A stretch of 64,000 bases of DNA, taken from NCBI GenBank assembly GCA_964558915.1, contig CAZLFV010000001.1, positions 1-64,000 of the forward strand, in the 5' to 3' direction. The notes below the pieces were generated by a model. It did not search any database, was not told the origin of the DNA, and saw only the letters and a program-made list of their open reading frames with translations. Made by a program: the position numbers and the translations under genes. Shown one piece after another: positions 33,152-42,030 of this stretch; within the stretch, counting starts at the first letter, position 1; each line of letters starts with the position of its first letter. Origin of the DNA: CAZKEW01 sp964558915 (lineage in GTDB: Bacteria; Acidobacteriota; Aminicenantia; Aminicenantales; UBA8522).

Positions 33152-34429
33152 ATGAGTGAAAACGAGCAGAGAATTAAGGCCAAAATTGCCAGCCCCAGTT
33201 CCAGCAAACGAGAGTTAGAAATCGAGGTCCCGGCCGAGGAGGCCGCTGAAGAGTTCGAAAAAACTCTGGCCGATTTCGCCTCGCGGGTCCGTCTCGACGG
33301 ATTTCGACGGGGCAAAGCTCCCCGGGATATGGTTAAACGTCTATTTTACTCGGACATCAAGAACTCGGTCATCGAAAGCCTTGCCCCCAGGGCCCTGAAA
33401 GACAGCCTGAAGGCAGAGAATATCAACCCCATTGCAACGCCGTTGATCAGTGAGATCTCCTACCAGGAAGGCCAGCCTTTTCGGTTCAAGGCGACGGTGG
33501 AAGTTTTGCCCGATTTCGAGCTTCCTCCTTACAAGAAAATACGAGTCAAGAAGAGAGAGGTCGTGGTCGAGACCGATGAAGTCGATCGTTCCCTAGAGGA
33601 ACTCCGGCAAAAATCGGCCGAATACATTCCTGTCGAGGGGAGGGGAGTGGCGGATGGGGATTATGTTGTCCTGGAGTGGAAGGGCAAAGAAGTCAAGACC
33701 AAAAAAATGCTGCCGACAGAAAAGACTTTGGTCCTGGCGGGACATCCAGACAACGAACGGCCGCTGAATGAGAACCTGATCGGCCTCAAGCCTCAAGAGT
33801 CGCGGAGTTTTGCGATTTCTTGCCCTCCGGATCATCGTCAGAAAAAAATAGCCGGCAAGACCATCGAGTATGAAATCAAGGTCATATCCATAAAAGAGAA
33901 GAAAGTTCCCGAATTGAGCGACGATTGGGCCAAAGACCTGGGTGAAGCGGAGAATTTTGCGGACCTGCGCGCGAAAGTGCGGCAGGAACTCGTTAAAATC
34001 AAGGAGGATGTCGCTCGTCGGGAAATGGGCGATGAAGTCATCAGGACGCTCTCCGATATGCTCAACGTTGAGCTCCCCGAGGTTTTGGTCGAGGAGGAAG
34101 CCGCGGCTCTGGTGAGAAGCCGGGTCCAAGCCGCGCCCGAGACGCTAACGCCAGAACATCTTAAAGAACTCGGCCAGCGCGCTAGGGCCCAGGCTGAACA
34201 GACGGTTAAAAACAGCCTTCTTCTTGATAAAATCGCCGCCGCAGAAAAATTGGATGTGACTGACGAAGAAGTGATGGGAGAAATAAAAATCCTGGCCCAG
34301 CGCAACAACATCCCCCTGGCCCAGGCTGTTGAAGGCATCAACCGCGAAGGAAAGAGGGACGACTTGAAGCACCGTCTGCTTCTTCGGAAAACCATTGACT
34401 TTTTGCTGGAGAACGCGGTATTATATTAA
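33152..34429 (+). CDS. tig: Trigger factor
   Basis: 425 residues. N-terminal ribosome-binding domain with FRRGKAPRDMVKRLF (the GFRxGKxP signature), a PPIase (FKBP-like) domain around residues 160-245 (VADGDYVVLEWKGKE) and a C-terminal helical chaperone domain (LPEVLVEEEAAALV). It binds nascent chains at the ribosome exit. Here lon rather than clpPX follows. The PPIase domain looks shortened and lacks several typical aromatic residues, so isomerase activity may be weak. Confidence 0.93.
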   Translation: MSENEQRIKAKIASPSSSKRELEIEVPAEEAAEEFEKTLADFASRVRLDGFRRGKAPRDMVKRLFYSDIKNSVIESLAPRALKDSLKAENINPIATPLISEISYQEGQPFRFKATVEVLPDFELPPYKKIRVKKREVVVETDEVDRSLEELRQKSAEYIPVEGRGVADGDYVVLEWKGKEVKTKKMLPTEKTLVLAGHPDNERPLNENLIGLKPQESRSFAISCPPDHRQKKIAGKTIEYEIKVISIKEKKVPELSDDWAKDLGEAENFADLRAKVRQELVKIKEDVARREMGDEVIRTLSDMLNVELPEVLVEEEAAALVRSRVQAAPETLTPEHLKELGQRARAQAEQTVKNSLLLDKIAAAEKLDVTDEEVMGEIKILAQRNNIPLAQAVEGINREGKRDDLKHRLLLRKTIDFLLENAVLY

Positions 34430-34460
34430 TACTCCCGAGGCCCTTAATCCCCTTTGCTAT

Positions 34461-34512
34461 TAAGCAAGCGGATAGGGGTAAAACGAGCGTGTGGCTCTGC
34501 CTCGCTTGCTTA
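34461..34512. terminator. Long inverted repeat after tig
   Basis: TAAGCAAGCG (34461-34470) and CGCTTGCTTA (34503-34512) are perfect 10-bp arms separated by 32 nt. The trailing sequence TTTATAAG is only weakly U-rich. It may be a terminator for tig, a processing site, or an operator for lon, which starts 115 bp later. Confidence 0.4.
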
Positions 34513-34626
34513 TTTATAAGAATAGCCTGGTTAGGCCAAAGCACTTAAGCATGGATCTGGCGAAGTCAAAAAAAAGAATGATCGATGGAGTTTCGTCCGA
34601 CTAAAAGAGAGCAGTAGGAGCATTTT

Positions 34627-37056
34627 ATGACCGGGGACGTCAACGGCAATTCTGAAATTATCCGTAATATCCCGCTCATTCCCTTGCGGGACCTGGTTAT
34701 TTTCCCCTCGACCTTGGTCCCGTTCATCATCGGACGTTTGTCTTCCATCCAGGCCCTAGAAAAGGCCAATGAGAAGGACAAGATGATTTTCCTCTCAGCG
34801 CAGATGGATGCGTCTCTGGATAACCCCACGCCTAAGGATATTTACAGCCTGGGCGTCACGGCCAAGATCATCCGCACGGTCAAATCAGATGAGAAGAACG
34901 TCAAGGTCATTGTCGAGGCCAAGAAAAGGGCCCGTGTGATCGAATACCTGAGCACATACCCCTATTATCAGGTCCTGGCAAAAGTCATCAGAGAGATTGA
35001 AGACCGCAGTCCCGAGGTCAAAGAGCTCCTCAAGCGAGTCCTGGCCCTGTTTGAGGATTATCTGAAACTCAATCAGAACGCCAATATCGAATCCATTATT
35101 CCCGCCCTGAGAGACACGACTCCTGAAAGAATTACGGATATCATTTCTTCCCATCTTTATCTGCCGCTCGAAGAGAAACAGAACTTGCTTGAAACAATCA
35201 ATATCCTCGAGAGGATCCGCCGTCTGAACTATCTCCTGGAGAACGAGATCCTGAAGATCCATTCCAAGCTGCGCCGGGAGACAAAGCCGGACCGTCAGAG
35301 AATCACTGGCAAAGAGCCAAGGCAGCCGAATATTTTCTCCCCGGGACCCGGGTTCAGGAAAGAAGACCAGCCCAATGAGATCGAGGAGCTTCGCCAGAAA
35401 GTCAAAAAAGCCAACATGCCCTCTGATGCAGAAGAGAAAGCCTTGAAAGAGATCGAACGACTGGAAACCATGCCTCCGATGTCAGCAGAGGCTACGGTCT
35501 GCCGCAACTATTTGGACTGGTTGCTTTCGTTACCCTGGAACAAGAAGTCCCGAGAGAAGAGAGACCTCAAGGAAGCGGAGAGGATCCTGGACGAAGACCA
35601 TTATGGTTTGGATAAGGTTAAGGACCGGATTATCGAATACCTTTCCATCCGCCAGTTGGTCAAGAATCCCAAGGGCGTCATCTTGGGGTTGATTGGCCCT
35701 CCGGGAGTGGGAAAAAGCTCATTAGGCCGGTCGATTGCCCGGGCCACGGGAAGGAAGTTCGTCCGGCTTTCTCTGGGCGGAGTCCGCGATGAAGCCGAGA
35801 TCCGAGGACATCGCAGGACTTATATCGGCGCCTACCCCGGAAGAATTATCCAGATGGTTAAGCGCGCCGGCACGAAGAATCCCGTTTTCCTGCTTGATGA
35901 AGTCGATAAGATGAGCATGGATTTCCGCGGCGACCCGGCCTCGGCTCTTATGGAAGTCCTTGATCCTGAACAAAATAGCACGTTTCTGGACCATTATATA
36001 GATACTGATTTTGACCTGTCCCAGGTGATGTTTATCGTCACCGCCAATATGCTTGAGCCCATTCCCCGGCCTCTCACAGACCGGATGGAGGTCATCCGCT
36101 TGCCTGGATATACAGAGGACGAAAAAATCCAGATTGCCAAGCGCTTCTTGCTGCTCAAACAGATGAAAGCCCACGGCCTAAAGGGGAACAACCTGAAGAT
36201 CACAGACCCGGCCCTGCAAAAAATCGTCCGGGAATACACACGGGAAGCCGGCGTGCGCAACCTGGAGCGGGAAATCACTTCTATCTGCCGCAAGCTCGTC
36301 AAAAGAGTGGTCGAGAAGGGCAAGGACCATAAGGAACGCGTGAGCCCCAAAAACCTCGAGGCTTATCTCGGGATCCCGAAATACCGCCGCTCAGAAATCG
36401 GCAAGAAGGATGAGATCGGCGCTGCCCTGGGGATGGCCTGGACTGAGTTCGGCGGAGAGCTCCTAACCTTTGAGGCAAACAAGGTTCACGGGAAGGGGAG
36501 CTTCACCCTCACCGGTCAGCTGGGCGAGATCATGCAGGAATCAGCTCAGGCGGCTTTCAGCTATGTCCGGGGCAAAATATTCGAATTGAATATCGCTAAA
36601 GACCTCCATAAGAACTTTGATATCCACGTCCATGTGCCCGAGGGAGCGACGCCAAAGGAGGGCCCCTCGGCGGGAATAACCATAGCGACATCGATCCTTT
36701 CCTTGCTGACCGACATTCCGGTCAATAGGAAGGTGGCCATGACCGGAGAAATCACCCTCAAGGGAAAGGTCCTCCCTGTTGGCGGGATTAAAGAAAAACT
36801 CCTGGCCGCGCATCGCGAAGGCCTTCGAGAAGCAATCATTCCCATAGATAACAAAGCGGACCTGAAGGACTTGCCCAAGGTCATCAAGCAGGATCTCCGG
36901 ATCCATCTTGTTGAAAACATGGATGAGGTCCTAAAAATAGCCTTGACAATGGAGCTTCCCCAGAAGCCCCTCAAAGACAATATCCCGGCAACGTCAGAGC
37001 TCTCCCAGAGGGGAGGGGAGGGCGACGGCCCGGCTGAGCCTCCTCTCACCCATTAG
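34627..37056 (+). CDS. lon: ATP-dependent Lon protease
   Basis: 809 residues. The N-terminal substrate domain begins IPLIPLRDLVIFPSTLVPF. The AAA+ module has Walker A GPPGVGKSS (Lys363) and Walker B VFLLDEVDKM. The C-terminal protease carries Ser681 in GPSAGI and the lysine in the KEK triplet (722-724) of VGGIKEKLLAAHREG. It degrades misfolded and regulatory proteins in the cytoplasm. The ribosome site is taggag. The C-terminal ~35 residues (SQRGGEGDGPAEPP) are low-complexity and extend past the family core. Confidence 0.97.
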   Translation: MTGDVNGNSEIIRNIPLIPLRDLVIFPSTLVPFIIGRLSSIQALEKANEKDKMIFLSAQMDASLDNPTPKDIYSLGVTAKIIRTVKSDEKNVKVIVEAKKRARVIEYLSTYPYYQVLAKVIREIEDRSPEVKELLKRVLALFEDYLKLNQNANIESIIPALRDTTPERITDIISSHLYLPLEEKQNLLETINILERIRRLNYLLENEILKIHSKLRRETKPDRQRITGKEPRQPNIFSPGPGFRKEDQPNEIEELRQKVKKANMPSDAEEKALKEIERLETMPPMSAEATVCRNYLDWLLSLPWNKKSREKRDLKEAERILDEDHYGLDKVKDRIIEYLSIRQLVKNPKGVILGLIGPPGVGKSSLGRSIARATGRKFVRLSLGGVRDEAEIRGHRRTYIGAYPGRIIQMVKRAGTKNPVFLLDEVDKMSMDFRGDPASALMEVLDPEQNSTFLDHYIDTDFDLSQVMFIVTANMLEPIPRPLTDRMEVIRLPGYTEDEKIQIAKRFLLLKQMKAHGLKGNNLKITDPALQKIVREYTREAGVRNLEREITSICRKLVKRVVEKGKDHKERVSPKNLEAYLGIPKYRRSEIGKKDEIGAALGMAWTEFGGELLTFEANKVHGKGSFTLTGQLGEIMQESAQAAFSYVRGKIFELNIAKDLHKNFDIHVHVPEGATPKEGPSAGITIATSILSLLTDIPVNRKVAMTGEITLKGKVLPVGGIKEKLLAAHREGLREAIIPIDNKADLKDLPKVIKQDLRIHLVENMDEVLKIALTMELPQKPLKDNIPATSELSQRGGEGDGPAEPPLTH

Positions 37057-37154
37057 AATTTTTAATAAAAACAGGATTGCCTTTCGTCTCGCGCAACCGA
37101 TTGTGAATAGCTAACAATCTAGACAGGACTAAGAATTCCTGAGAGGAATAAAGG

Positions 37155-37196
37155 ATGATCAATATGAAAATTCATCGCAAGGAGGAATATGCATGA
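37155..37196 (+). CDS. Possible 13-residue leader peptide coupled to rho
   Basis: ATG 37155 follows gaggaataaagg. The frame reads MINMKIHRKEEYA and its TGA (37194-37196) overlaps the rho ATG (37193-37195) as ATGA. The rho ribosome site (ggagg) lies inside it. Position and overlap resemble a translational-coupling leader; E. coli rho also has a leader ORF (rhoL), but there is no sequence similarity I can claim. Confidence 0.4.
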   Translation: MINMKIHRKEEYA

Positions 37197-38494
37197 CCTC
37201 AAAGAGCACAGAAATGAGAGAGTACGGCTTGGTCGACCTGGAAGAGAAGGAGATGAAAGACCTCGAAAGGATCGCCGGCCAGGCTGGTGTGGAAGACGAG
37301 GAAATCGAGGATGCCACAAAGCATAACCTTATTTTCAAAATCCTCGAGGCCCAGGCCAAGAGAAACGGCCTGCTTTTTTCCGAGGGTGTTCTGGAGTGCC
37401 TGGAGGACGGGTTCGGGTTCCTGCGCGCCCCAGAATTCAGCTATCTGCCCAGCCAGGATGATATTTATGTCTCTCCCTCTCAGATCCGCAAATTTCAGCT
37501 GCGGACGGGAGATACTATCTCCGGAATCGTCCGGCCGCCCAAGAACGGGGAGAAATACTTCGCCTTGATCAAGATCGAAGCGATCAACTTCACTCATCCT
37601 GATATCCTTCAGGACATGCGCAGAAACATCCATTTTGAGCACTTGACGCCGCTTTATCCGTTCGAAAAGATCAACCTGGAAGACGGAAATTCAAAGAACA
37701 TGAATGCCCGGATCATGGACCTCTTAACCCCCATCGGCAAAGGTCAAAGAGGCTTGATCGTCTCTCCTCCCAGGGCGGGGAAGACCACGCTGCTCAAAAC
37801 AATTGCCAAGTCGATCGAAAAAAATCACCCCGAAATCTTCCTGATCGTTCTTTTGGTGGCGGAGAGGCCGGAAGAGGTTACGGACTTCCAGAGAAGCGTG
37901 AGTGGCGAAGTCGTAGCTTCCACTTTTGACGAGCCGCCCGCCAGAAACGCCCAGGTGGCCAATATCGTCCTGGAAAAGGCCAAGCGGCTGGTCGAAATCA
38001 AAAGAGATGTGACAATTCTGCTCGACAGTGTGACCAGGCTGGCCCGCGCTCATAACGCCATCATTCCTCCTTCTGGAAAAGTCCTTTCTGGGGGAATTGA
38101 TGCGAACGCCCTGAACAAACCCAAGAAATTCTTCGGCTCCGCCCGGAAAATTGAAGAAGGTGGGAGCCTCACCATTGTCGCCACAGCCTTGGTCGATACG
38201 GGTAGTCGAATGGATGACGTCATTTTTGAAGAATTCAAAGGAACCGGAAACATGGAGATCAACCTTGACCGTCGCCTGGTGGACAAGCGCCTTTTTCCGG
38301 CGCTCGACATCAACCGTTCGGCGACAAGAAAAGAGGAGCTCTTGATTGAAGAAAACGACCTCAACAGGATCTGGATCTTGAGGAAGGTTTTGAGCCAACT
38401 CTCCGAGGTCGAGGCCATGGAGCTCCTGGTTGAAAAGCTTTCTAAGACCAAGACAAACTCGGACTTTCTGAACGCAATGAGCAAGGGGCTGTAG
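37193..38494 (+). CDS. rho: Transcription termination factor Rho
   Basis: 433 residues. Short N-terminal domain, then the RNA-binding cold-shock-like domain (GFGFLRAPEFSYLPSQDDIYVSPSQIRKF). The ATPase core has GQRGLIVSPPRAGKTTLL (P-loop), VLLVAERPEEVTDFQRSV and LLDSVTRLARAHNAIIPPSG. It is a hexameric RNA helicase that ends transcription. Length is standard, with no large N-terminal insertion. The ribosome site ggagg is 7 nt upstream. The scarcity of intrinsic terminators in this window fits Rho use. Confidence 0.97.
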   Translation: MTSKSTEMREYGLVDLEEKEMKDLERIAGQAGVEDEEIEDATKHNLIFKILEAQAKRNGLLFSEGVLECLEDGFGFLRAPEFSYLPSQDDIYVSPSQIRKFQLRTGDTISGIVRPPKNGEKYFALIKIEAINFTHPDILQDMRRNIHFEHLTPLYPFEKINLEDGNSKNMNARIMDLLTPIGKGQRGLIVSPPRAGKTTLLKTIAKSIEKNHPEIFLIVLLVAERPEEVTDFQRSVSGEVVASTFDEPPARNAQVANIVLEKAKRLVEIKRDVTILLDSVTRLARAHNAIIPPSGKVLSGGIDANALNKPKKFFGSARKIEEGGSLTIVATALVDTGSRMDDVIFEEFKGTGNMEINLDRRLVDKRLFPALDINRSATRKEELLIEENDLNRIWILRKVLSQLSEVEAMELLVEKLSKTKTNSDFLNAMSKGL

Positions 38495-38862
38495 GCGGGG
38501 CGGGACAAAGACTCGCTCTCGTCTAGGCAGGCCCCTTTGCTCGGGCCTCTCTCGCGGATTTTTCCTTTATCGCCTAAAGAATTTGATCGCCCTTGACTCT
38601 TCCAATTTAGCTCAAAAGCGAAACCGGAAGGCTGGAAGCTGGCTGATAACAAAAAATTGCCGGGTTGCAAGTCTTTATAAGCGGGTTTTTGGGGGGTTTT
38701 AAAAAAAAGATGGGAGGTGGGGAAAAAGGCAGAAAAGGGTTGTGATTAATTAAAAACGAAATGGCTTATATCAAAAATAAATTCAAATTGCGTCGCATAA
38801 GGAATATTATGTCAACTATAGTATTTTCTACCCAAATTTTCTAGCTCAGATAAAGCCCCCTT
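38495..38862. other. Gap between convergent rho and parB, AT-rich at the right end
   Basis: No gene. A 6-bp hairpin AGGCCC...GGGCCT (38529-38548) follows rho but is not followed by a clean T tract. Homopolymer runs of T, G and A occur at 38685-38708, and 38740-38840 is markedly AT-rich. I found no clustered DnaA boxes in it. Confidence 0.4.
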
Positions 38863-39696
38863 CTATTTTGCCTTGAGCCGAGCCAGGGTCTCTTCCAAAA
38901 CCCTGATGATTTCATCTTTCGTAATATTGTGCTTTTTAAACTCGATGCGCAAATGATACGAATCGCTATGCGGAGGCGCATAGCTGAAAACATATGGTTT
39001 GGTTGTCTTTTGCTTGCCTTTGAATTTTTTGGATAGTTCTCTGGTATCCTCCCGCCTGAGACCGCGCGCCGCGATCTCCTCGATGAGGCGTTCCATGTCC
39101 TGCTCTTTTTCTTGTTTTGCGATCTCAATGAGCGTGCTGCGGCTGGAAATATCGTGGGTCTTGCACAGGTCGCGAAGGCGTTTGGGAATGCGGGCGACGT
39201 TCACGATTTCGGTGATCGTCGAGCGGGCTTTGCCGATCTTTTCGGCGAGTTGGCTATGGTTATAGCCGTAGATATCAACAAGGGTTTTAAGGCCGTCTGC
39301 CTCCTCGAAGACATCGAGGTCCTTCCGCTGGAGGTTCTCAATCAGGGCGAGCTCAAGGGCTTCGTTGTCCTTGACGTTCATTTCAATGCATGGTATTTCT
39401 CTCAAGCCGATGTTCTTTGAGGCGACATACCGGCGCTCTCCGGCGATAATCTCATAGCGGTCGTTCTTCGGGCGGACCAAGATCGGCTCAAGAATGCCTT
39501 TCGCCCTAATGGAAGCCATAAGCTCTTCGAGGTTGCCCAGTTCGCAGCGGGCCTGTCGAGGGTTGGGGTCGATCCTGTCCAGAGGGATCATGCGGATTCT
39601 TGGGCCGGCAACGCGGGCCGAGATCAAATCGACAAAATGGTCGTCGTGGCGCATCACGATCGTGTCGGGCAGACCGGATCTTTTAGTTTTTCGCAC
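38863..39696 (-). CDS. parB: ParB/Spo0J-family chromosome partitioning protein
   Basis: 277 residues from GTG 39694-39696; the longer frame runs back antisense-free through parA and has no conserved sequence. The ParB N-domain has MIPLDRIDPNPRQAR, IRAKGILEPILVRP and the CTPase-type box AGERRYVASKNIGL (85-98), then VFEEADGLKTLV and the HTH HSQLAEKIGKARSTITEIV. A short C-terminal dimerisation domain ends the protein. It loads on parS sites as a CTP-gated clamp. It overlaps parA by 14 bp. Confidence 0.88.
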   Translation of the reverse strand: MRKTKRSGLPDTIVMRHDDHFVDLISARVAGPRIRMIPLDRIDPNPRQARCELGNLEELMASIRAKGILEPILVRPKNDRYEIIAGERRYVASKNIGLREIPCIEMNVKDNEALELALIENLQRKDLDVFEEADGLKTLVDIYGYNHSQLAEKIGKARSTITEIVNVARIPKRLRDLCKTHDISSRSTLIEIAKQEKEQDMERLIEEIAARGLRREDTRELSKKFKGKQKTTKPYVFSYAPPHSDSYHLRIEFKKHNITKDEIIRVLEETLARLKAK

Positions 39697-40447
39697 GCTC
39701 GATAATCTCCTCAGCAATCTTTTTATATTGAAAAGCTCCCACGGAATTCGGAGCATAGGTAAAAATGCTCTCCTTATAAGCGGGGCTTTCTTCGAGTTTG
39801 ACGCTCTTGGAAACATAAGTCTTGAAGACCAGCCTGCCAAAAACTTTGCGGATCCTCTTGACAACGTCTTTGGAAATATTGGTGCGCTTGTCATGGAGCG
39901 TAATAAGAATTCCGAGAACGCGAAGATCCGGGTTGGCCACCTTTTTGACTTTGTCGATCGTCTCGAGCAGGTCGTCGGTTCCCTCGAGGCATAAGTACGA
40001 TGATTGGATGGGAATCAAAATGTGTGTTGCGGCCACTAGGGAGTTTAAGGTGATAAGGCCGAGGGTTGGCGGCGTATCGATAACAATATGGTCATATTGA
40101 GGCTTGATCGGCTCAATAATATCCTTGAGGCGAAAATGGCCGTCGATCTCGCCGAGCAACGAGGGCTCCAGCTTGGCCATAGAAATTCTCGAGATGGCAA
40201 TGTCGAGGCCGGGAATGGTGGATTTGGCGATAATGCTTTCAAATTTTTGTTCCGGCCGCATCATGACGTCGAACAGCGATTTGGGATGCTCGGACGGGTC
40301 GTTCAAGCAGGAAACTGTGCTGTGAGCCTGAGGATCCGTGTCAATCAGGAGGATCCTATTTCCCATTAACGCGAGGGCCGCAGAGACGTTGAGGGCGGTC
40401 GTGGTCTTTCCCACTCCTCCTTTTTGATTAGTAATGGCGATGATCAC
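39683..40447 (-). CDS. parA: ParA/Soj-family partition ATPase
   Basis: 254 residues from GTG 40447, which is preceded at 7 nt by ggagg; the frame is open upstream but the family starts at IIAITNQKGG. Deviant Walker A KGGVGKTT (9-16), Walker A' LLIDTDPQAHST and DHIVIDTPPTLG. It drives ParB-bound origin segregation by nonspecific DNA binding. parA is the first gene of the pair. A perfect palindrome lies about 160 bp upstream. Confidence 0.94.
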   Translation of the reverse strand: MIIAITNQKGGVGKTTTALNVSAALALMGNRILLIDTDPQAHSTVSCLNDPSEHPKSLFDVMMRPEQKFESIIAKSTIPGLDIAISRISMAKLEPSLLGEIDGHFRLKDIIEPIKPQYDHIVIDTPPTLGLITLNSLVAATHILIPIQSSYLCLEGTDDLLETIDKVKKVANPDLRVLGILITLHDKRTNISKDVVKRIRKVFGRLVFKTYVSKSVKLEESPAYKESIFTYAPNSVGAFQYKKIAEEIIERAKN

Positions 40448-40608
40448 AATCGGGCCTCCAAGGCGCGAGAAAATATAGGTCATTAGGATAATCAATGAAA
40501 AAAGAAAATGCAAGAAATTTAATGGAAAAAAAATCGGGTCGATTGCGCAAAAAGGGGAAAGAAGTATATATGTTCAGGGGACTCTAAAAGGAAGGGATAT
40601 ATAAAGGA

Positions 40609-40626
40609 ATGTCGGCATGCCGACAT
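40609..40626. promoter_or_regulatory. Perfect 18-bp palindrome upstream of parA
   Basis: ATGTCGGCATGCCGACAT is identical to its own reverse complement with no central gap. It lies 162 bp upstream of the parA start in an otherwise gene-free stretch (40448-40674). It does not match the canonical parS (TGTTTCACGTGAAACA), but a par-operon operator or a diverged parS site is plausible. Confidence 0.4.
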
Positions 40627-40674
40627 AGGGGCAAGCAGTTGAAAATAAATAAATTAAATTTGAATGGATCTCCC

Positions 40675-41299
40675 CTATCCGGGCATTTTGGGGTCAAGAA
40701 TGATAATAATTTTATCGATATCGAGGTGAAAAGCGGACGGCTCAAGGGCTTCTTGAGAAATGGGGTGAAGGACGGAGCAGCATGGAACGGTCATGATTGA
40801 AACGATGAGGGATTTTATATTGTTCTCATAAAAAATCTCGGCCGACTTATCCACATATCGGTTTGTATCATCGAGCTTGGGGCAAGCGATAATAGGCCTC
40901 TTGCCCTCAGGGAGGTCGTGGTGGAGACTTGCAAGGGGGAAAGCTGTGCAATCGGTGGCGAGTAGTCAATCGGAAGACTTAAACTTGGGCGCGTGGGGAG
41001 ACTCCAGATGTAGCTGGATCGGCCAATGGCGGAGCTCGGAGGCGCCAAAAATGGGGTTTTGATGTGTGTCCGCGGGAACTCCATGCCCCTTTCCTGCGGC
41101 CGTGGTTCCCCTTCTGAAAAGGGCTTGTTCATAAGTCGCGGCAGGGTTATAGGCTTCGCTTTGCCTCTCGACTATTGCAAGGGGTCTTGTTGGGCAGACG
41201 TCCGAACGGACCCGCATCCGGTCGCAATAGATTTCTTTCAACAGAACAGCCCCGTTTTCCTTATCTAAGGCGAGGGCTACTCGCCCGCGCAAGCTGTCG
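40675..41299 (-). pseudogene. Decayed 4Fe-4S ferredoxin-like iron-sulfur protein gene
   Basis: On the minus strand one frame reads, in order, KENGAVLLKEIYCD, VCPTRPLAIVERQSEAYN, SELRHWPIQLHLESPHAP, a TGA stop at 40966-40968, LLATDCTAFPLASLHHDL, KRPIIACPKLDDTNRYVDKS and IMTVPCCSVL before a final stop at 40675. These blocks match, in order, a family of ~230-residue ferredoxin-type proteins (usually SELRQWPVQLHL and GCPKLDD). The nonsense codon, loss of most cluster cysteines in the first half and missing residues make it a pseudogene. The 5' limit is uncertain. It lies just downstream of a broken Crp/Fnr gene on the same strand. Confidence 0.7.
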
Positions 41300-41438
41300 T
41301 ATAAAGTCCGCAGCCGTTCCAGTTCTCCCAGCAAATTTCGATAATTTTCCTTTTGGGCACTCCAGTCCTCTTTTTTTGGCAAATCTCACCAAAGGATATG
41401 ATTCGCCTTTCGGCCAGTCTTTGATTAAAGTCAAAAAG

Positions 41439-41951
41439 TCAAGAGGAAAGCGCCTTCCGCATTTTCAGGCATTCTCGGACCTGGATTTGTTTCCCCCGGA
41501 CTTCAATCAGGCCTTCCTCCTGCATTTCCCTCGGATTTCTGGAGAGAGCCGGGCTAATTGTGCCCAAAAGCCTGGCCAGGTCAGATTTCTTGATACCGAG
41601 TTCCACAAGGCAGGCCTTCTCTCCCTGGCATTGAGAAAGGAGATACTGAATCAGCCTCTGCCTGACCGTCCGATGACCGAGAGATTCAATCCGTTCGTTG
41701 AGAACGAGGCATTTTCTCGCCAGCAAGACAAGAAAAAAGCGGCCCAAATAGGTATCGGTTTTGACTTTCTTAAAGAAGGTTCTAGTTCCACCTCCCGGCC
41801 TTTTTCGTCCATTTTGAAAACGCGGACCTGCCCTTTGAGGATATAAAAAACCAGTGGCGTTCTGCTCGGCCTTGAAAACGACGGCATTTTTGGGGTATGC
41901 CCTGGTGGTTCCCAGAGCCATAGTTTTGCTGTGCAGACTCTCACTCTTCAT
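41439..41951 (-). pseudogene. Frameshifted, internally deleted Crp/Fnr-family regulator
   Basis: The start frame gives YPKNAVVFKAEQNATG. After a T6 run (near 41846) similarity continues in the next frame as FYILKGQVRVFKMDEKGREV, the cAMP-binding-like beta roll. It then returns to the first frame as KCLVLNERIESLGHRTVRQR and the HTH part SDLARLLGTISPALSRNPRE. Roughly 60 residues of the effector domain are absent between the two. Total 170 codons against ~225 normally. With two frame changes and a deletion it should not make a working regulator. The single T6 shift alone could be a sequencing error, but not the deletion. Confidence 0.75.
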
Positions 41952-42030
41952 CGGCCTCTCCCCCGCCCGAATACTTGGCCTTTTTGAAGAAGTGTTGTAA
42001 ATTATTGATAATAAACAAGATAATTGGCTC

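Noticed and set aside
40609..40800. 63-codon + frame starting in the palindrome
   Set aside because: Start lies inside the palindrome, weak initiation context, overlaps the pseudogene end, no motif.
40847..40855. Perfect DnaA box TTATCCACA near parAB, possible origin
   Set aside because: A single box, inside the ferredoxin pseudogene coding remnant. One chance match on either strand of 64 kb is not surprising, and no cluster or dnaA/dnaN gene is present.
41175..41846. 223-codon open frame on the + strand
   Set aside because: Antisense to the Fnr and ferredoxin remnants, whose family motifs are on the minus strand; no ribosome site or domain.
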